Below are positions 32,689-45,440 of a stretch of 64,000 nucleotides of DNA, piece after piece (position 1 is the stretch's first letter; the number at the start of each line of letters is the position of its first letter). The position numbers and the translations under genes are program-made. The notes beneath the pieces were generated by a model. That model made no database searches and was not told the origin of the DNA. It saw only the letters and a list, made by a program, of their open reading frames with translations. The stretch is from Gracilaria vermiculophylla. Taxonomy: Eukaryota > Rhodophyta > Florideophyceae > Gracilariales > Gracilariaceae. The DNA is taken from NCBI GenBank assembly GCA_019155205.2, contig JAHNZQ020003147.1, positions 1,044,682-1,108,681 on the forward strand, given 5' to 3'.

Positions 32689-35600
32689 ATGGGCGACAAA
32701 TCACCGTCATGCATCATGACCGTATCGGACACCAAGGTCAGCCTCGACGTAAGCCGCAGTTGCAACGACGACAGCGACGAGAACATGGTGTCGACGATTT
32801 TAGCCGAACGGGCGGCACTCATAGGCATCGGAAAGATTACAGTCATCGACACTATCAGCGTTAAAGTTGGCCCGACCAAGGAGAACGAGAAGCCGAGACG
32901 GTACACATTCTCACGAGCGTGGTGTGTGCCACCAAAGGTCATGCACCTCCACGCTGATCGCCTCGCGCTAAAGAATATACGCTTTCATGTGGCGGACGAC
33001 GCATTGGCTTGTGATAACTTGCTGATCAGCCGTCCGGTCTTGCTCCAACTCCGTGTGGACACACGTACCCTGCTTGAGGATCGCGTGGCGGCTCTCCACG
33101 GGAATGACTGCAGCCCAGAATCACTCCCAGCGGTCAAACGTGGACACGTTAGACGCAGTATGGGCGCATGACTCAACGGAGTCACCAACTACCAAGAGAA
33201 AAGCCCGCCTGCAGTCAATTTCGACCGCCAAAAGGTCAACTACTTTCCCACTCGCGCAGAAGTCAATCCGTTACCGGACCCATCCATGCTGGACTCTATC
33301 GACTGGGATCATCATGAGGACATTATGGCCGCCGTGCACGACTTACGCAGAGCCGCCTTCGAAAATAGTCTTGCGGAGGAAAAGCGTCCGCGCCTCGCCA
33401 GACTGTTGAAAGGGCATGTGGACATCTTCCGAATTTCATTCTCCTCAGCACCGCCCATGTGCCTTCTGCCATTAAACATCGAGCTCACCCGTGATGCAAA
33501 GCCCGTAGAAGGTCCGTCTCCGGAGGTACTCCGAGAAGCAACGAGACTTCCCAGCCACGTTCGTCAACAATCTCGTCTGTCACGGCCTTGCGTACCCAAA
33601 ATCGACATCCAAGTGGGCTTGCGCATCACTTCTCGGGCCCATGCCGGGGGCGAAGTTTGGTTTCACGTGCAATATTTGCTCGGTGAAATTATGCACCATA
33701 AAGCACCACTTTCCGATGCCGAACCTCGAACACGAGCTGACCAAAGTGAGCCGGTCGAAATACTTCGCATACTTCGACTTGTCACACAGCTACAGGCAGC
33801 TGGAAATCGACTAGAGTCTCAAGAGAGTCACTCGTCCATATCGCCGGATGAGATCTTCACTCCGACATGTGTCCTACACGGAACGACGAACGCCGTCACC
33901 CACCTGCAGTCATCCACCCCCAGCATCATCTCCGACGATTTGAAGCCTTTCAGCCTTTTTTGGCTGGATGACGTACTTCCACATGCGCCGACAGTGGAAA
34001 AACTTCTCAAATCTATCCAGTCGTTCTTCACCCTCTGTGTAGAATAAAATTTCAAACTGCACCTAGGCAATTATACGCTCCTCGCCACGGTAATCGGCTG
34101 GTACGGTCGCTTTATGTCGTCCGAAAACATTCGCTACGACCCGCGACGGTTGAAAGGCCTGCTTACGGTGGAGCCGCCGACCTCCGCCTCGCAACTGCAG
34201 CAGTTCGTCTGTGCCCTGTATTGGGTCAAGCAGGGTATTCCAAACTTCACAAACCTTGTTTTTCCGCTGCACGAAATCATGGAACGCGTTTACAACCATG
34301 TGGACAAGCGCACCGAGCGGCAAGTCAGCCGAGTCAATCTCTTCAATCTGGGATGGGGTCAGAACGAACTGAGCGCATTCGGAGCCTGTTAACACGCCCT
34401 TGCCCATCAGATCACTCTCGCACATCGCAAAGTAAACGAACGTTTGTGCGTATACACCGACGATTATGACACGGCCTGGTCCGGGATGGTTACACAAGTC
34501 CCACGCATTGATGTCCCCAAGGGTAACGCCGGGTAGAACCCTTCGCTGCTCGTGTTCCTCTTAGGTCGCTTCGATGCGACTCAACTTTGATGATCAGTCT
34601 TGGAGAAAAACGCCTACGCTGTGTTGACCACTTCGGACCGTATGATTTGGATCGTTGCCACTCCCGATGGTTTCGATCTTTAAACCGACCTTAACAACCT
34701 TATCTTCTCTTCCATCCTCTTTCCGTCGTCCCTGACATATCAGCCACCTCCATGCACAAAGTACTACGATGGGCCGTGCGTCTCAGCATGTACCGCTACA
34801 TATGCGTCCACATCAACGGCGGCGCAAACGTCTAGGCAGACCTCTAGTCCTACTGGACGACCCAGCCCAACACTGTCAGCCAAATTGTGCACGTGCCTGA
34901 GCTTCCATAGTCGTCCGCCGTGGACGTTGAGTGGACGTTTAGCTCTTTAATTGCCAAAACCCAGCAATATCATGATTTCATTCGTCCTAAAGTATTTTAA
35001 CTCTCCGACCATGTCTGGACTTACAAAGATACCGATCCTGTTTGGATCCGCGACGACGCTGCGGATCTGCAACTCCGTCCGTGTGTCATCACCCACTCTG
35101 GTCCTTCCCGTCATCGCGGACGTAACGCCACCGCGGAGTTAACGTCTCAGTCCTTTTACTAGTCAACCCTGCTCGCGGATTTCCGCGCCTTCGTCCGGCC
35201 TGCATTCACTGTCCATCGACAGTTGAAGGGGACAAGATACCACGCCCGTTCGGTCCGGTCGTCCATGGAACCAAGCCCAATGATCTCCTTTAGTTCGACT
35301 ATTTATTTCTTGGACTTGGTTAGACTGGGACCAAGTATATCCTCATGCTCCGAGGCGACATTTTGGACTGTAAGTGATTCTTCGCCTTACGAAAACACCA
35401 ACGCCAAAAACGCAGCTTCCGCAATCATCTACTGGTGCGATTTCTTCGGTCTCCCCTATGGCCTGACGTCAAACTGGCGCACACAATCCAAGACCGGAGT
35501 CATTTGTTTGGTCTGTCTGTAAGCGCCTCTAGGTGCCGCACCATTTTAAGCGGCCCTACTGCCCCTGAAGCAACGGGGCAATTGAGCGACTCGGAAAAGA

Positions 35601-36399
35601 GTTAGTTCTCATGGCTCGGGAGGTCTTGTCGGAATGGAAAATGCGGACCAAGAAATGGCACAACCTCCTGCCAATCTTTGCTTCGGTCTTGAAAAATTCC
35701 CAGACCCGGTCGCGCGGCAGTATTTGTCCCATCACCGTCTTTCTAGGACGCCAGGAGACACCACCAATCAACATCTATCTCCGCTCCTCTACGGGAAAGC
35801 CAGTACCTCTTACCGATACGCAGAATGAGCGCAAGTGAAATGTTGAAAACCTCATCAAGTCCTCTGCTGAGCTTCACCCCCTCGTACAGTCCAGACTGGT
35901 CAAAAATCGCGAGCAATGTCGACCATCTGCGTTACGTGGCAAGTTCCCTAATTTCGAACAGGAAGCTTTAGTACCCGTCGCACCTGACGAGCACGGCGCT
36001 GGCGATAAGCTGCTGCTTCGCTGGCGTGATCCCCATCGGGTCACTAAAGCGCTCAATGACTTTGTGTACCAAGTCGAAGACTTATGCACAGGCCATCTGG
36101 ACGAGATACACGCGACACGTCCGTAATTTTACCGCGTCAACGTGGTAGACGAGCGCGTGATTATGTATTACGTGTTGCAATCCGAGCTGGGCATGCCCGT
36201 TGCCCGGCTCATGGGTTTTTAAGACGGCCCTGACGGACTTCATATCATTGTCCGATGAAAGGGCCTTGACAAATCTGAGAGCACCGTCGAGCCTCTCCTC
36301 AATGTCTTTGAAGACGTCCCTTCTACGGTCAAGCCCTTGCTGCAGCGCAAAGATATGCTGGCCACCCTGGTCGCGAAGGCTCGAGCTGGTCTTCGTCTT
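32689..36399 (+). pseudogene. pol: Pol polyprotein, element D (protease to chromodomain-like tail, degraded)
   Basis: Fragments in changing frames: a protease-linker part 32689-33168; RT from about 33290 with IDIELTRDAKPVEG-like LNIELTRDAKPVEG, TPTCVLHGTTNAVTHLQS, LFWLDDVLPHAPTVEKLL (catalytic WLDD near 33955-33972), then NIRYDPRRLKGLL and LQQFVCALYWVKQGIPNF (34120-34250). RNase H starts at about 34442. LTTSDRMIWIVATPDGFDL follows in integrase-facing sequence. Integrase parts are scattered (34950-35850). The tail HATRP...FYRVNVVDERV and KGLDKSESTVEPLLNVFEDV (36050-36340) resembles the chromodomain-like end of these elements. Heavily damaged by stops and shifts. Confidence 0.8.
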
Positions 36400-36417
36400 T
36401 GAAAGAGGTGAGTGGGG

Positions 36418-36703
36418 TGTTGTCACTGTATGTGCGGTACCGTCGGCATAGATATTTTCTACGCCGCTGCGCAATAGTAGACACCTTGTCGAGAGATAGG
36501 CCAGTGTTGTAGGTCAAATTCTATATGTCGACCACTGGCGCCTCGATGCCCCCCATCTCCCGGTAGCATCGAAGTTCCCCGATCGCCCACCACGAACCGG
36601 CTCACCGCGCTTTTCGTAAAATTCATTGAAACACCGCCGTTTTGATTTCGTCTCGCCAAGCCCAAAGTCCAAACGCACAACCGTCCAACTCCGGGCGCCC
36701 ACA
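36418..36703 (+). repeat. Element D 3' LTR
   Basis: Partner of 31263-31555. A purine-rich run (GAAAGAGGTGAGTGGGG, 36401-36417) stands just before it and is a fitting polypurine tract. Confidence 0.82.
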
Positions 36704-36930
36704 CTCTTCTATCTGTGGTTCGATGTGTGTGCGTGGGCTGCAAGAAAGAAGGTACGGTGGCCGTTACCGCGACGAGCAAAATTGGGACTGGCATCCCATT
36801 GTGTTCTTTTCTTTGCAGACTCTGGGCTTGCCAACGCACCTACAGCGCAGCATATATGTAAGGAAGATATCCAATACCATGCAGTGATAGATTCAATAAC
36901 AGAATCGCTTTTTGTGTTCTTACCATGCAA
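36704..36930. other. Junction stretch between element D and copia remnant
   Basis: No gene supported. It may include the 3' end of the copia-like element on the minus strand. Confidence 0.3.
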
Positions 36931-39100
36931 TGCTTGACGTCTAGGCTACAATAATGTATATCGATTGAACAATTCTGAAGATGCAATGGGCATCACAATT
37001 TCTGGGAGTCGAGGTCGGGTCTTATACATTAAGCGATTTGAAATGCGTGACAGACGAATGTTCATATACTTGACGCTGTATTTGTGTCTGCAGGGAACTA
37101 TTGCCATTTCTGTCGCGTCTAAGGCGCACGCGACATGAAAAGAAGACGTAGTTTTGCGTACAGCCAGACAATTTAGAGAGTATTCTGAAGTTTAGCAAGC
37201 TGTGCATGGTGGACACCATAGCATTAAATGATTGAGCACCTCGAAGCCTTGGGAGGGGATTTTGGGGAGCGCATCCGCTGGGTTCTATCAACCACGGACA
37301 CATTAAAAATAATTAATCTACTTCGAAAATGTCATGTAGGCGCGTGACGGTAGGTCACCGGAGATAGGCTCCTTGTGCCCATAGCTATTAGATGGTGCCG
37401 TAGAGCTTTTAGTAATAGACAAACAGGGTAGAACTTGGGCGTTTTGCAGCCTCCATAGGAAGTGCAAAAGGTTCTTATCCATGTGGGTTGAAAGATCTGC
37501 AGATGAAGTCGAAAATATTTGGGCACCGATAGAGAGGAAAGGTACTTGATTCTGCTTCGCGCTTTGCCAGTCGACCATATGACAGACATTCTAATCTTTT
37601 GCATTATAGGAAAGGGCACAAAAAACATCTGTCTGGCCATACGAGGTTGTGCCGGAAGCGGCATTTCAGAAACACAGCACACGGAGCCTTGCAGACTCCA
37701 TTGGTAGCGTAACAGCAGAAGCCAGGAAGAAGAAGCTTGGCTTCAACGAATTAATATGAATAACAGCTTTGTTATGCTGCCGGATGTAATAGATCTCTAG
37801 GTAAAAAACAGGCTGCTCCATTTTCCTTACAATCGACGAGGCTTGCAGAAGAATCCCATAGTCTATTAAATTGAGCTTTCACCTGAAGCTTTGGTATATT
37901 TTCTGCTCTACTGAGGTACAACTCTGTTCGTTCCGCCTTCTTTCAAAATGGGAAAAGGTGATCGGATCGAATGTGGAAATAAATTCTTCTATAATGAAAT
38001 GGACATTATTCTCTTCAAGGAAGCCAATGAAAAGTGTTTTGAAGACAGTTTCTTTATTAGAAGTCATGCGGCTCACTTCACACTTTGCAGAGATTGCATC
38101 TGCGAATGCTTGGAGGCTTTCGTGAAAGCCTGTGAGCAGTACATCATCTACTATTTTGGCTATGATGAGCCTTAGCTCGCCCACATACCATTAAGAAGAG
38201 ATTTCGGGAACACCCAGAACGGCTTGAAATAGTTGCTTAAGGAGGCACATGTCGACGCGCAAATCCCATTACCTGCTCAATCTCACAAGGCTATCGGCTG
38301 GGGTGGGGAACTTCCTGAACTCGAATTTAATTTCGGTCCAGCCTCGTGCGTGGTGCACTTCAATGTCCCGCGTGAGTTGTTCGGCTTGAACCTAAGCCAA
38401 ATTCTGGACTATGTAGGCAATGGGGAGAAAAAACAGGGGAACGAAGGCCAGCAGTAGCCGTGGGGGTTGGAACTGTATTGTAGAGGAATTGAAACTTTGC
38501 GATTTTTTGTCTCCGTTATTATTCTAGGGCGAAACGAAGCGGCACATAGATGTCATCGAGTCACTCTTATAATCATATTATTAAGAAAATGACGTAGGGA
38601 GTGAAGATGGGATTGGCGCTGCGATGGAGATACTTGTGGAAGAGCGGCTTGTAGGCCTTGCGGTTTCGTTAGTGCTTGTGCTCGGTAAATGGCACAGTGT
38701 CAAATATCTGATCCAAAAATTTCATAATGTCTTGTTTTGCTGATGGAAGGAACCTCGCATCGTCAACAACTTTGTGAGGAGTTTGGCCGTAGTTCCCAAT
38801 GTTGTCGGAGGTATTGTTAACGGGCCAAACAGACTGACTCTTAGAGACGTAGAATCCGCCTAGCGAGTGAGCTCACCAATCGTAAAAGTCAGAAAGTTCC
38901 CGTTCATTAGAAACCGCTGTAAAGGGCTCATCAGTAAATCTCACAAAAGGGATTCTCTCCAAAAAGCCGGAGAGGGTAGTGGTGCCTACGTTTAAAACAG
39001 CATCGTTTTCTTCGAACTCAAGCCATCCGAGTTGGATGCGCTCAAACTTGCGAAGCAGTTCATATGGAAACATGAATTGCATATCATCCTACAGAATGGT
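36930..39100 (-). pseudogene. pol: Ty1/copia-like RT-RNase H remnant
   Basis: Minus-strand fragments in 5'-to-3' order: ERIPFVRFTDEPFTAVSNER (39000-38890) of unknown role; an RT part with LRLIIAKIVDDVLLTGFHES (catalytic VDD near 38130-38150) and FADAISAKCEVSRM; then an RNase H part with LPMESARLRAVC, SGTTSYGQTDVF, HMVDWQSAKQNQVPF and LSIGAQIFSTSSADL (37700-37490). The VDD box and the W-SAKQ-V-SS-GAE-type RNase H are features of copia-related elements. Many stops. No LTRs found. Element E is inserted at, or joined to, its upstream side. Confidence 0.7.
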
Positions 39101-39106
39101 ACACGA

Positions 39107-39660
39107 TGTAGTAAAGTAAATCCCAAGGTGTTATTGTGGTGTCGCTTTACGACGGGATATTCCTAATGAGAGCTCGTACATTATTAACGGAGCCACGTGG
39201 TGTATAACTAGGCCCACGTGCGCTACAATACCCTTCAGGAACGGTAGAATTTAGATTAACTTTGGTTGATTGTTGCAGGTAATTACTACAGTAGCAACAC
39301 CTGCCGAGTCGGGCTCCCGGCTTGATACTTATTCTGCCCGTCGAGTTCCACCTCTGGAGAAGTAAAGGCAAGCACCCTTGAGTGTTCATCTACTTTTCTG
39401 GTTGGAAACTCTCATCGATTATCCTCAGATCTTTAAGCCGCCGATCTCTAGGTCGCCGCATAGCAGCACCTGATGGAGCATTGTCCGCCCAGTAAACCTC
39501 CTCCTCCGCTTGTTTTTTGCGGATTATCTTTAAGAATTCCCTCGGCTTGCGAGAGCGAATAACGAAGACGACCATTTGGAACACGCACCTTTGGAGTCAA
39601 GAAAAACTCCTAATGGACGTTATGCTCTACAATCCCGAAAGAAAAACTAACAGTACCACA
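39107..39660 (+). repeat. Element E 5' LTR (554 bp)
   Basis: Starts TGTAGTAAAG and ends AGTACCACA. Two CACGTG palindromes are at about 39193 and 39215, and the conserved stem is at 39275-39304. Confidence 0.9.
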
Positions 39661-39766
39661 CTATCTCTCCTATGGGGCGTTTCAGGAATCGCCTTAGGAG
39701 ATTGTGCGATCGGAGGCAAGCAGAATCCCCTGCGACACCTCTGAAAATCATCGATGCAGAGGTGGA

Positions 39767-39826
39767 TGTGGTATAAACAAAGTGGCTACAAACAAAAAGG
39801 TGTTTGTGTACACTCACTATACCACA
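39767..39826. repeat. 60-bp miniature insertion with TGTGGTATA/TATACCACA ends
   Basis: Absent from gag of A, B and G. Its first 40 or so bases match the start of the solo LTR at 29823 with few changes, and its last 15 match the end of that LTR. It is therefore an internally deleted relative. Flanks are GTGGA and GTTGA, so no perfect target duplication. Confidence 0.72.
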
Positions 39827-41815
39827 GTTGAAGAACCGCACACGGCATTGCAGTCGCCACCTCAGGAGCTGTTGAGAAGGGAACCCCGGGATGCTATCTC
39901 TCGTCTGGAGTCCCTGGTTCCGCGCCTGACGGGTATTATCTCACAAGAGTTGGTAGAAATAATTCCTGCAGGCATTAAGGCGCGATTCCGAGCACGCTGC
40001 AACGCCCTTGTGGAGGAAATCGCAACGAGAAGTGCTAACCGCGCTGTGAGTTCCTTGCTGGATTTGGGCCCCTTTCAAGAGGTGATCTCGGATGTTATCC
40101 GTGCGAAGGTTTGTTTCCAAACCACGAAAATGCTCCCCGCAGAGGCGTTTGAAATACATTCTTCTGTACAGGAGATGATCCCTCTATTCATACTGAAGGG
40201 GATGCCGGCCAGAGAAGGACAGGATACTGCAACCATTTACACCAGAGGAGGAAAGGATGCTGCCGTAAGCAAATGGGAACACCTCAAGAATACTGCTATG
40301 AACTGTCTGGACCTCGCGATTTACGGAAGAGGACAGGACACCGGTCGTGAAGTACTTCACCGTAGGAGATATAGGCAGGATACGCCCCAAGTAAATCACG
40401 ATAGCGGGGGTATCGTCAAGCACCCAGAAAACCAAAACGATAGACGCCAAAAGAAACGGAGGGAGAAAGGCAGAAAGCGAGACATCGATTCGGAGAGAAG
40501 CTCAGAATCTGAATCCGTAAACAGCTCCAGCTCGGAGGACAGTATACCTCCAAAGCAGAAAAGCAGAAGGGCCAGCAAGGTCGTCCCGTTTGAAGACCTC
40601 TTCGCCAAAGTGGTGGATTAAGACACCTAAAGGTTGAATGATCGCTCCACTCTTTACGACGCGTCTGTCACTTAACGGCTCACGAAGATCCAGCGCCGCA
40701 TGTATATTCAAATGAAGCCGTACTCCGTTTCAGGCGAAGACCCCATCTCGGTGTTGAATTATCTCACACGCTTTCGTTCAGAGTATAACCTCAATGGTGT
40801 CCATGAAGCTGCCGCCATATGGTGCTTTCAGTTCTACCTCACAGGTCAAGCGCACTCGCTGGTGCAGCCGCGCCTTACGGGAGAGATCACAATTGTGGAT
40901 GATCCTGAAAAAGAGATCTTGACGACGTACCCGAAGGGTGTGAATTTCCTCCAAGAAAGGTATGCAACGGGCGAGGGGATTGCCGATGCTGACGATGAAA
41001 TCACCTCCTCTAGGAAAATTAATGGAAAGACTGAAACGAAGTTCATACAGAAGCTACGGACGAAGGCTTTACAGTGTGGGAACGTGTACTCCGAAATGCG
41101 CTTGAAGGCTTTGTTTGTCGAGGGACTCCTTCCCTCACTTGGTAACGCACCCGAAGACCACCTATACGGATTTGGAATGCTTTTCGGAATTGAATAGAGA
41201 TAGCCATCATGCTGCTAAAGGCAGCCACGCTCCACTTTCGGGCAGACGAACAGCCTCCAGGAACTGCTGGACATACGCTCTGACGATGGACTGCATAACC
41301 TCACGAAAGGCCGACGAGCTCACGATCGAGAGAGAGCAAGAGGCCCTTGCTCTATTATACGTCTCATCTCAAGGAGCACCGTCTCGGACAAGGATACCCT
41401 CGTCTCCTACCTCGTACGCCTCGGTAGGATCTTACAGAAATGCCCGGTTCGCGAACCCTTGGGGCTGCCCACCGCCTTGCAAGATTTGCTTTTCTCGAGA
41501 GCCATTACAATGTACTACTCTCACTCCGGCAATGAGGGCCGCTGTCTGGCAGGAACAGGAGAAGAACTTTCGGGACCTGAATGACACACCAACGAAGAGC
41601 GGAAGTTATCGAGCCACGAATCACGATATCCGCTCGCCTCAAGTAAACTACTATTACTGCACTCTAGTTAGCGTGCAGCCTGCTGCACCGGCCCTTGCGC
41701 AGTCAGCACAGGGGCCGGCATCCAAACCAGTTGCATCATCGGGGAACACTTCACATCCTGATTTGAAACCGCAGCAGCCATCCCCTCCTGGAATTCAGCT
41801 CCCCTCCAACCCGCA

Positions 41816-41822
41816 AAACCCT
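41816..41822 (+). promoter_or_regulatory. Conserved -1 frameshift heptamer (element E)
   Basis: A AAC CCT in the gag frame, 12 nt before the gag TAG. Pol homology continues in the -1 frame with one stop near 41854. Confidence 0.58.
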
Positions 41823-44800
41823 CAGAGCCACGCGTAGAGACTCCGTGGGGCTCCTGAATATCGAGCCTCGGCCCCACGGAGGTTGCCTTTAAGAAAAGGG
41901 GAGAAGCGGTCTGCAACTTCGACGCAAAATCGGCGGGCCCCCCAATCTCTTTAGGTCGATTTGACACCTTTGCAGAATCTGTGCACAAGCTCCGCCCCAG
42001 AAGTGCAAGGTGCTTGTCCTTGACACCGGAGCTGGTCCCAATCTGGTGCACGCTGACTTGCTCCCGCGGCCTGCTCTCGGCGCCCTGCGCACTTTCAAGC
42101 TCCCTACGGTGCAAGACGCGTCGCATCGAGCATTGGAAATCCTTCGAGCATTTCCATTGTATCACGGGCTGGGCTTCTCACAGGTGAAGTTGTGGTTCCT
42201 CATGGCAACCAAGTTGGCAGCACATTGCATATTCGGCACTTTCTTTGTAGATCGCTATATATATGCAATCTACCGACGCCTGCGGAAGGTGACGTTTCAC
42301 GACGCCACCCTCGTAGGTATCGTATCCGCATTTTCGGGACCGGACGCCAAAGCGCATCAAATAAGTAGTCTTCCAAATAAAATTCATTCGAACAAGCTTG
42401 GGGAGGTGAAGAGTATCGAAGTATCCGTGAGGAGTCACGCCAAAGTATTGGGACGGACCCCTGCACCTGGATTTTCATTCCTACAAGGCAGTCCGAAACT
42501 GACGACGAAACAGCACTCCTTGGTGGCAAACGGCACTATGGAAATAGTGCCAAATATTCTATTCAGGGTTGTGCTCGCTAATATGAAGGAGTCGCCTTGA
42601 CGGCTCCAAAAAGGAACTGTCGTCAGATTGGCACTACCTGCCCCTGCAGTACTAGCTCATCTGCCTCGTGCAGAAGACCTCGCGGAGCGCGATGAAATCA
42701 CCACCATGGAGGCAGAGACGGCATAGAAGACTCCAGAGAAAGAGAAGCCTGCTATCTGCCAGGAGAAGCTCCAAATGGGCTAGGATTTCGAAGAATACCG
42801 CCATAGGATGGTGGAGATGCTATCCGCCTTTGAAGGCATGTGATATGGTCATCTGTGGCAGGTTAGCCTCGACAAGCACCGGATCCGGCTCACACCTGAT
42901 GCGAAACCAGTACACCAACTCCCGAGGAGGGCCGGGCCCCATGCGGGCGATTTCGAACGCGATGAGGTCCAACGGATGCTGAATAAGGGCGTTTTGGAGC
43001 GCTCAAATTCCAAATGGGTCTCCTCGGTGGTGTTTTTGAAGAAAAAAGATGGCTGCTTGAGGTTTTACATTGACTATAGACGCCTCAACGAGGTGCCGGT
43101 AAGCGATTGGTACCCGACACCCCGTATTGATAAATTTATCAACTCCTTGGGTGATGCACCCGTTTTCCCTACCCTGGATGCCAACAGCGGCTACTGAAGG
43201 ATTGGGATGGACGACTCCGATATGGATAAGACAACGTTCACCTCGCACTAGGGAATTTTCAAATTCCTAAGGATGCCATTCGGATTGAGGAATGCACCCG
43301 CTACGTTCCAACGAGCGGTGGACATAGTCCAATTGAAAATGAAGTGGACGTACGCTTTGATGAATATTGATGATGTCAGTATATACTCCCGCAGTGTTCA
43401 AGAGCACTATATGCTTGAAAAGCACGGACTTCAACTTCTGAATGATGCTTGGTTCACCCTGAAGCTCGAGAAGTGTTTCTTTTTCAAGTGCTCGTTGGAT
43501 TACCTGTAACAAGTTGTGCTCCCGGGCCGTGTACAGATTTCCACAAAACTCTAGAAGCCATGAAGGAAGCTCACTATCCCATAAACTAGACGAAGCCACG
43601 CTCTTTTCTGGGGTTATAGAATGTCTTTCGGAGATTCGTACCGAATTTCTCTCGCAATGGATCGACGTTAAATCGCCTCTTGCAAAAACAAAGCTGACGA
43701 AATTGTTATCCTAACGCATGAACAGTTTAAAGCGTTTAACAATTTTAAAAGGAGACTAATACAGCCACCGATCTTCGTACTCCCAAAGCAGCACGGCCAA
43801 ATCGTACTAAACACATACGCCTGTAAAATGCAGGTCGGAATTGCCCTCCTAAAGGAATACCAAGAAGGTGGATTTCAACCAATAGACTACTGTATACAGA
43901 CGTCTGCAAATACTAGGTCGGATGTGCTCTTCTCCAGGAACAAAATGAAGGTGGACTTCAACCTATAGGATACAGAAGTCGCAGCCTTCCACCTACGTAA
44001 CGGAAATATTCCACCGCGGAGCGCGAATGTCTCGCCATCGTATGGGCGGTGTTGCTTTTAAGCCCGTACCTGAAAGACGCGCATTTCACTTCAAGGACGA
44101 ACTCGGCACCATTAAAGTGGATACTGTCCTTTACTCATGCTTCCATTCGCTTGGAAAGGTGGAGGCTACGCCTCCTTGAGTTCGAATTTGACATTTTCCA
44201 CCGTCCTGGCATAAAGAACCACGTAGTGGACGCGCTGTCACGAATCTCCATCGAAGAAGAAGACAATACACCATTGGAAGATACACTTCCGTGTCTGGTC
44301 ATCCAGGACGTTTACAGAAAAAAAAGGATCCAATGGAGAATGCTTGGAAGGCTGTGAACGGGGAGGTAGGTTTAATGGGCTCCCTGAGGTGATAACCGTT
44401 GATGAACAGGAGAGAGAAGTTCTCCACATCACCACAACGAAGTTCCTGACGGAGCAGAGTACGGATGCGTACTGCAAGGAGTGCCTCGACACTGTGGGGA
44501 GTCTAACATCGTCATTCGATGTCGACTGGGACGGCGTACTTGTGCGCCGCACTCCTCTGGATGGAGCTCTCCAAAAGGTGGTCCTAACGACACTACGGGA
44601 GAGCATGCTGTATCTCTCGCACTATCCTGGCTTCGCCGGGCATCCCGTTGGATCGCACATGTATTTCACCATGAGTAGGGAGTTCTATTGGCCAAACACG
44701 GCTAATGACGCCTTCCAAACGGTAGCAGATTGCCACTAATGTGCCGCCGCTAGGAAAAATATCCGTAGACACCGGACACCGCGCCCCCTGTTTTCGTCTT

Positions 44801-45440
44801 CGGGACCGTCGGAGTTTTTTGCCAGGGACATTAAGGGCCCTCTCTTCAAGACGGAGCGAAGGTATCGATTCTTTCTCGTGATCTCCGACCGGTTCTCGGA
44901 GAACACACTCGCCATTCCCCTCCGGAGCACCACTGCAGCAGTAATTGCCGACACCTTATGGAGCACTGGGTTTACCCATATGGGATACCGTTGTGTCTCC
45001 TTACAGAAAGCGGACTCCAGTTCGCGGCGAATCTATACATCACGATCTCCGGATTGCTGGGGATGAAGCGGTTGTTTCCGACTGCCTATCAAGCCCATCC
45101 CAACGAACAGGGGGAGAGATTTAACAGGAGCATCGCCTCCAGCTAGAAGTAATACGTCAGGGACCGCCAGACGGACTGGGTCGCATACGTCGGCCCGCTC
45201 ATCTATGCATACAACCTGCTTGGGACCCGCTCCACGGCGACCATTCCTTTCAATCTGGTGCTCTCGCTCACCACGTTTAGTGCAGTTATTTCGGCACGCA
45301 TAACAGCGCACCGGGCGGATGGACCACAGGTACCACCAGCGATGCAAGCAGAACGCTTCATCTTAAGACGGTATGAGGACGCACACTCACTTGCAAAGGA
45401 GAGACTCAACGCCTCGCAGAGGAGAAATTAACAGAAATTC
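41823..45440 (+). pseudogene. pol: Pol, element E (protease to integrase, broken)
   Basis: Protease LVLDTGAGPNLVHADLL at about 42013-42060; linker LTTKQHSLVANGTMEIVPN; RT with SVVFLKKKDGCLRFYIDYRR, PFGLRNAPATFQRAVDI and ALMNIDDVSIYSRS (YIDD changed to NIDD, 43360-43390); a local duplication of RNase H sequence near 43800-43960 (the Gln-Val-Gly segment appears twice, as CKMQVGIALL and CKYxVGCALLQ); integrase with HYPGFAGHPVG, LKTERRYRFFLVISDRFSEN and NEQGERFNRSIAS. It stops at the LTR junction. Several stops and shifts. Confidence 0.83.

Larger units (their letters stand above)
31263..36703 (+). mobile_element. Element D: oomycete-type Ty3/gypsy retrotransposon
   Basis: Two LTRs of about 290 bp (31263-31555 and 36418-36703) enclose gag and a degraded pol. 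Both LTRs share the run GCGGTACCGTC...TAGATATTTTCTACGCC and end in CCACA or CCCACA. The pol has the WLDD catalytic box and RNase H start VYTDDYDTAWSGMVTQVP, which I know from Phytophthora-type elements. It is not closely related to the A family and has no antisense gene. I could not find a clear target duplication. Confidence 0.88.
39661..41837 (+). pseudogene. gag: Gag, element E (N-terminus lost, 60-bp insertion)
   Basis: Gag homology starts at about 39674 (equivalent of 505 in A) and ends with the shared TAG at 41835-41837. Recognised: the basic stretch KKRREKGRKRDIDSERSSES, a stop at 40619-40621 just after FAKVVD, the capsid-like part (VLNYLTRFRSEYN, EILTTYPKGVNFLQERYA), and PPPCKICFSREPLQC. 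A 60-bp insertion at 39767-39826 shifts the frame in the N-terminal part. Confidence 0.83.

Noticed and set aside
37871..38125. Plus-strand open frame of 84 codons
   Set aside because: It is the shadow of the copia-like RT segment with VDD on the minus strand.
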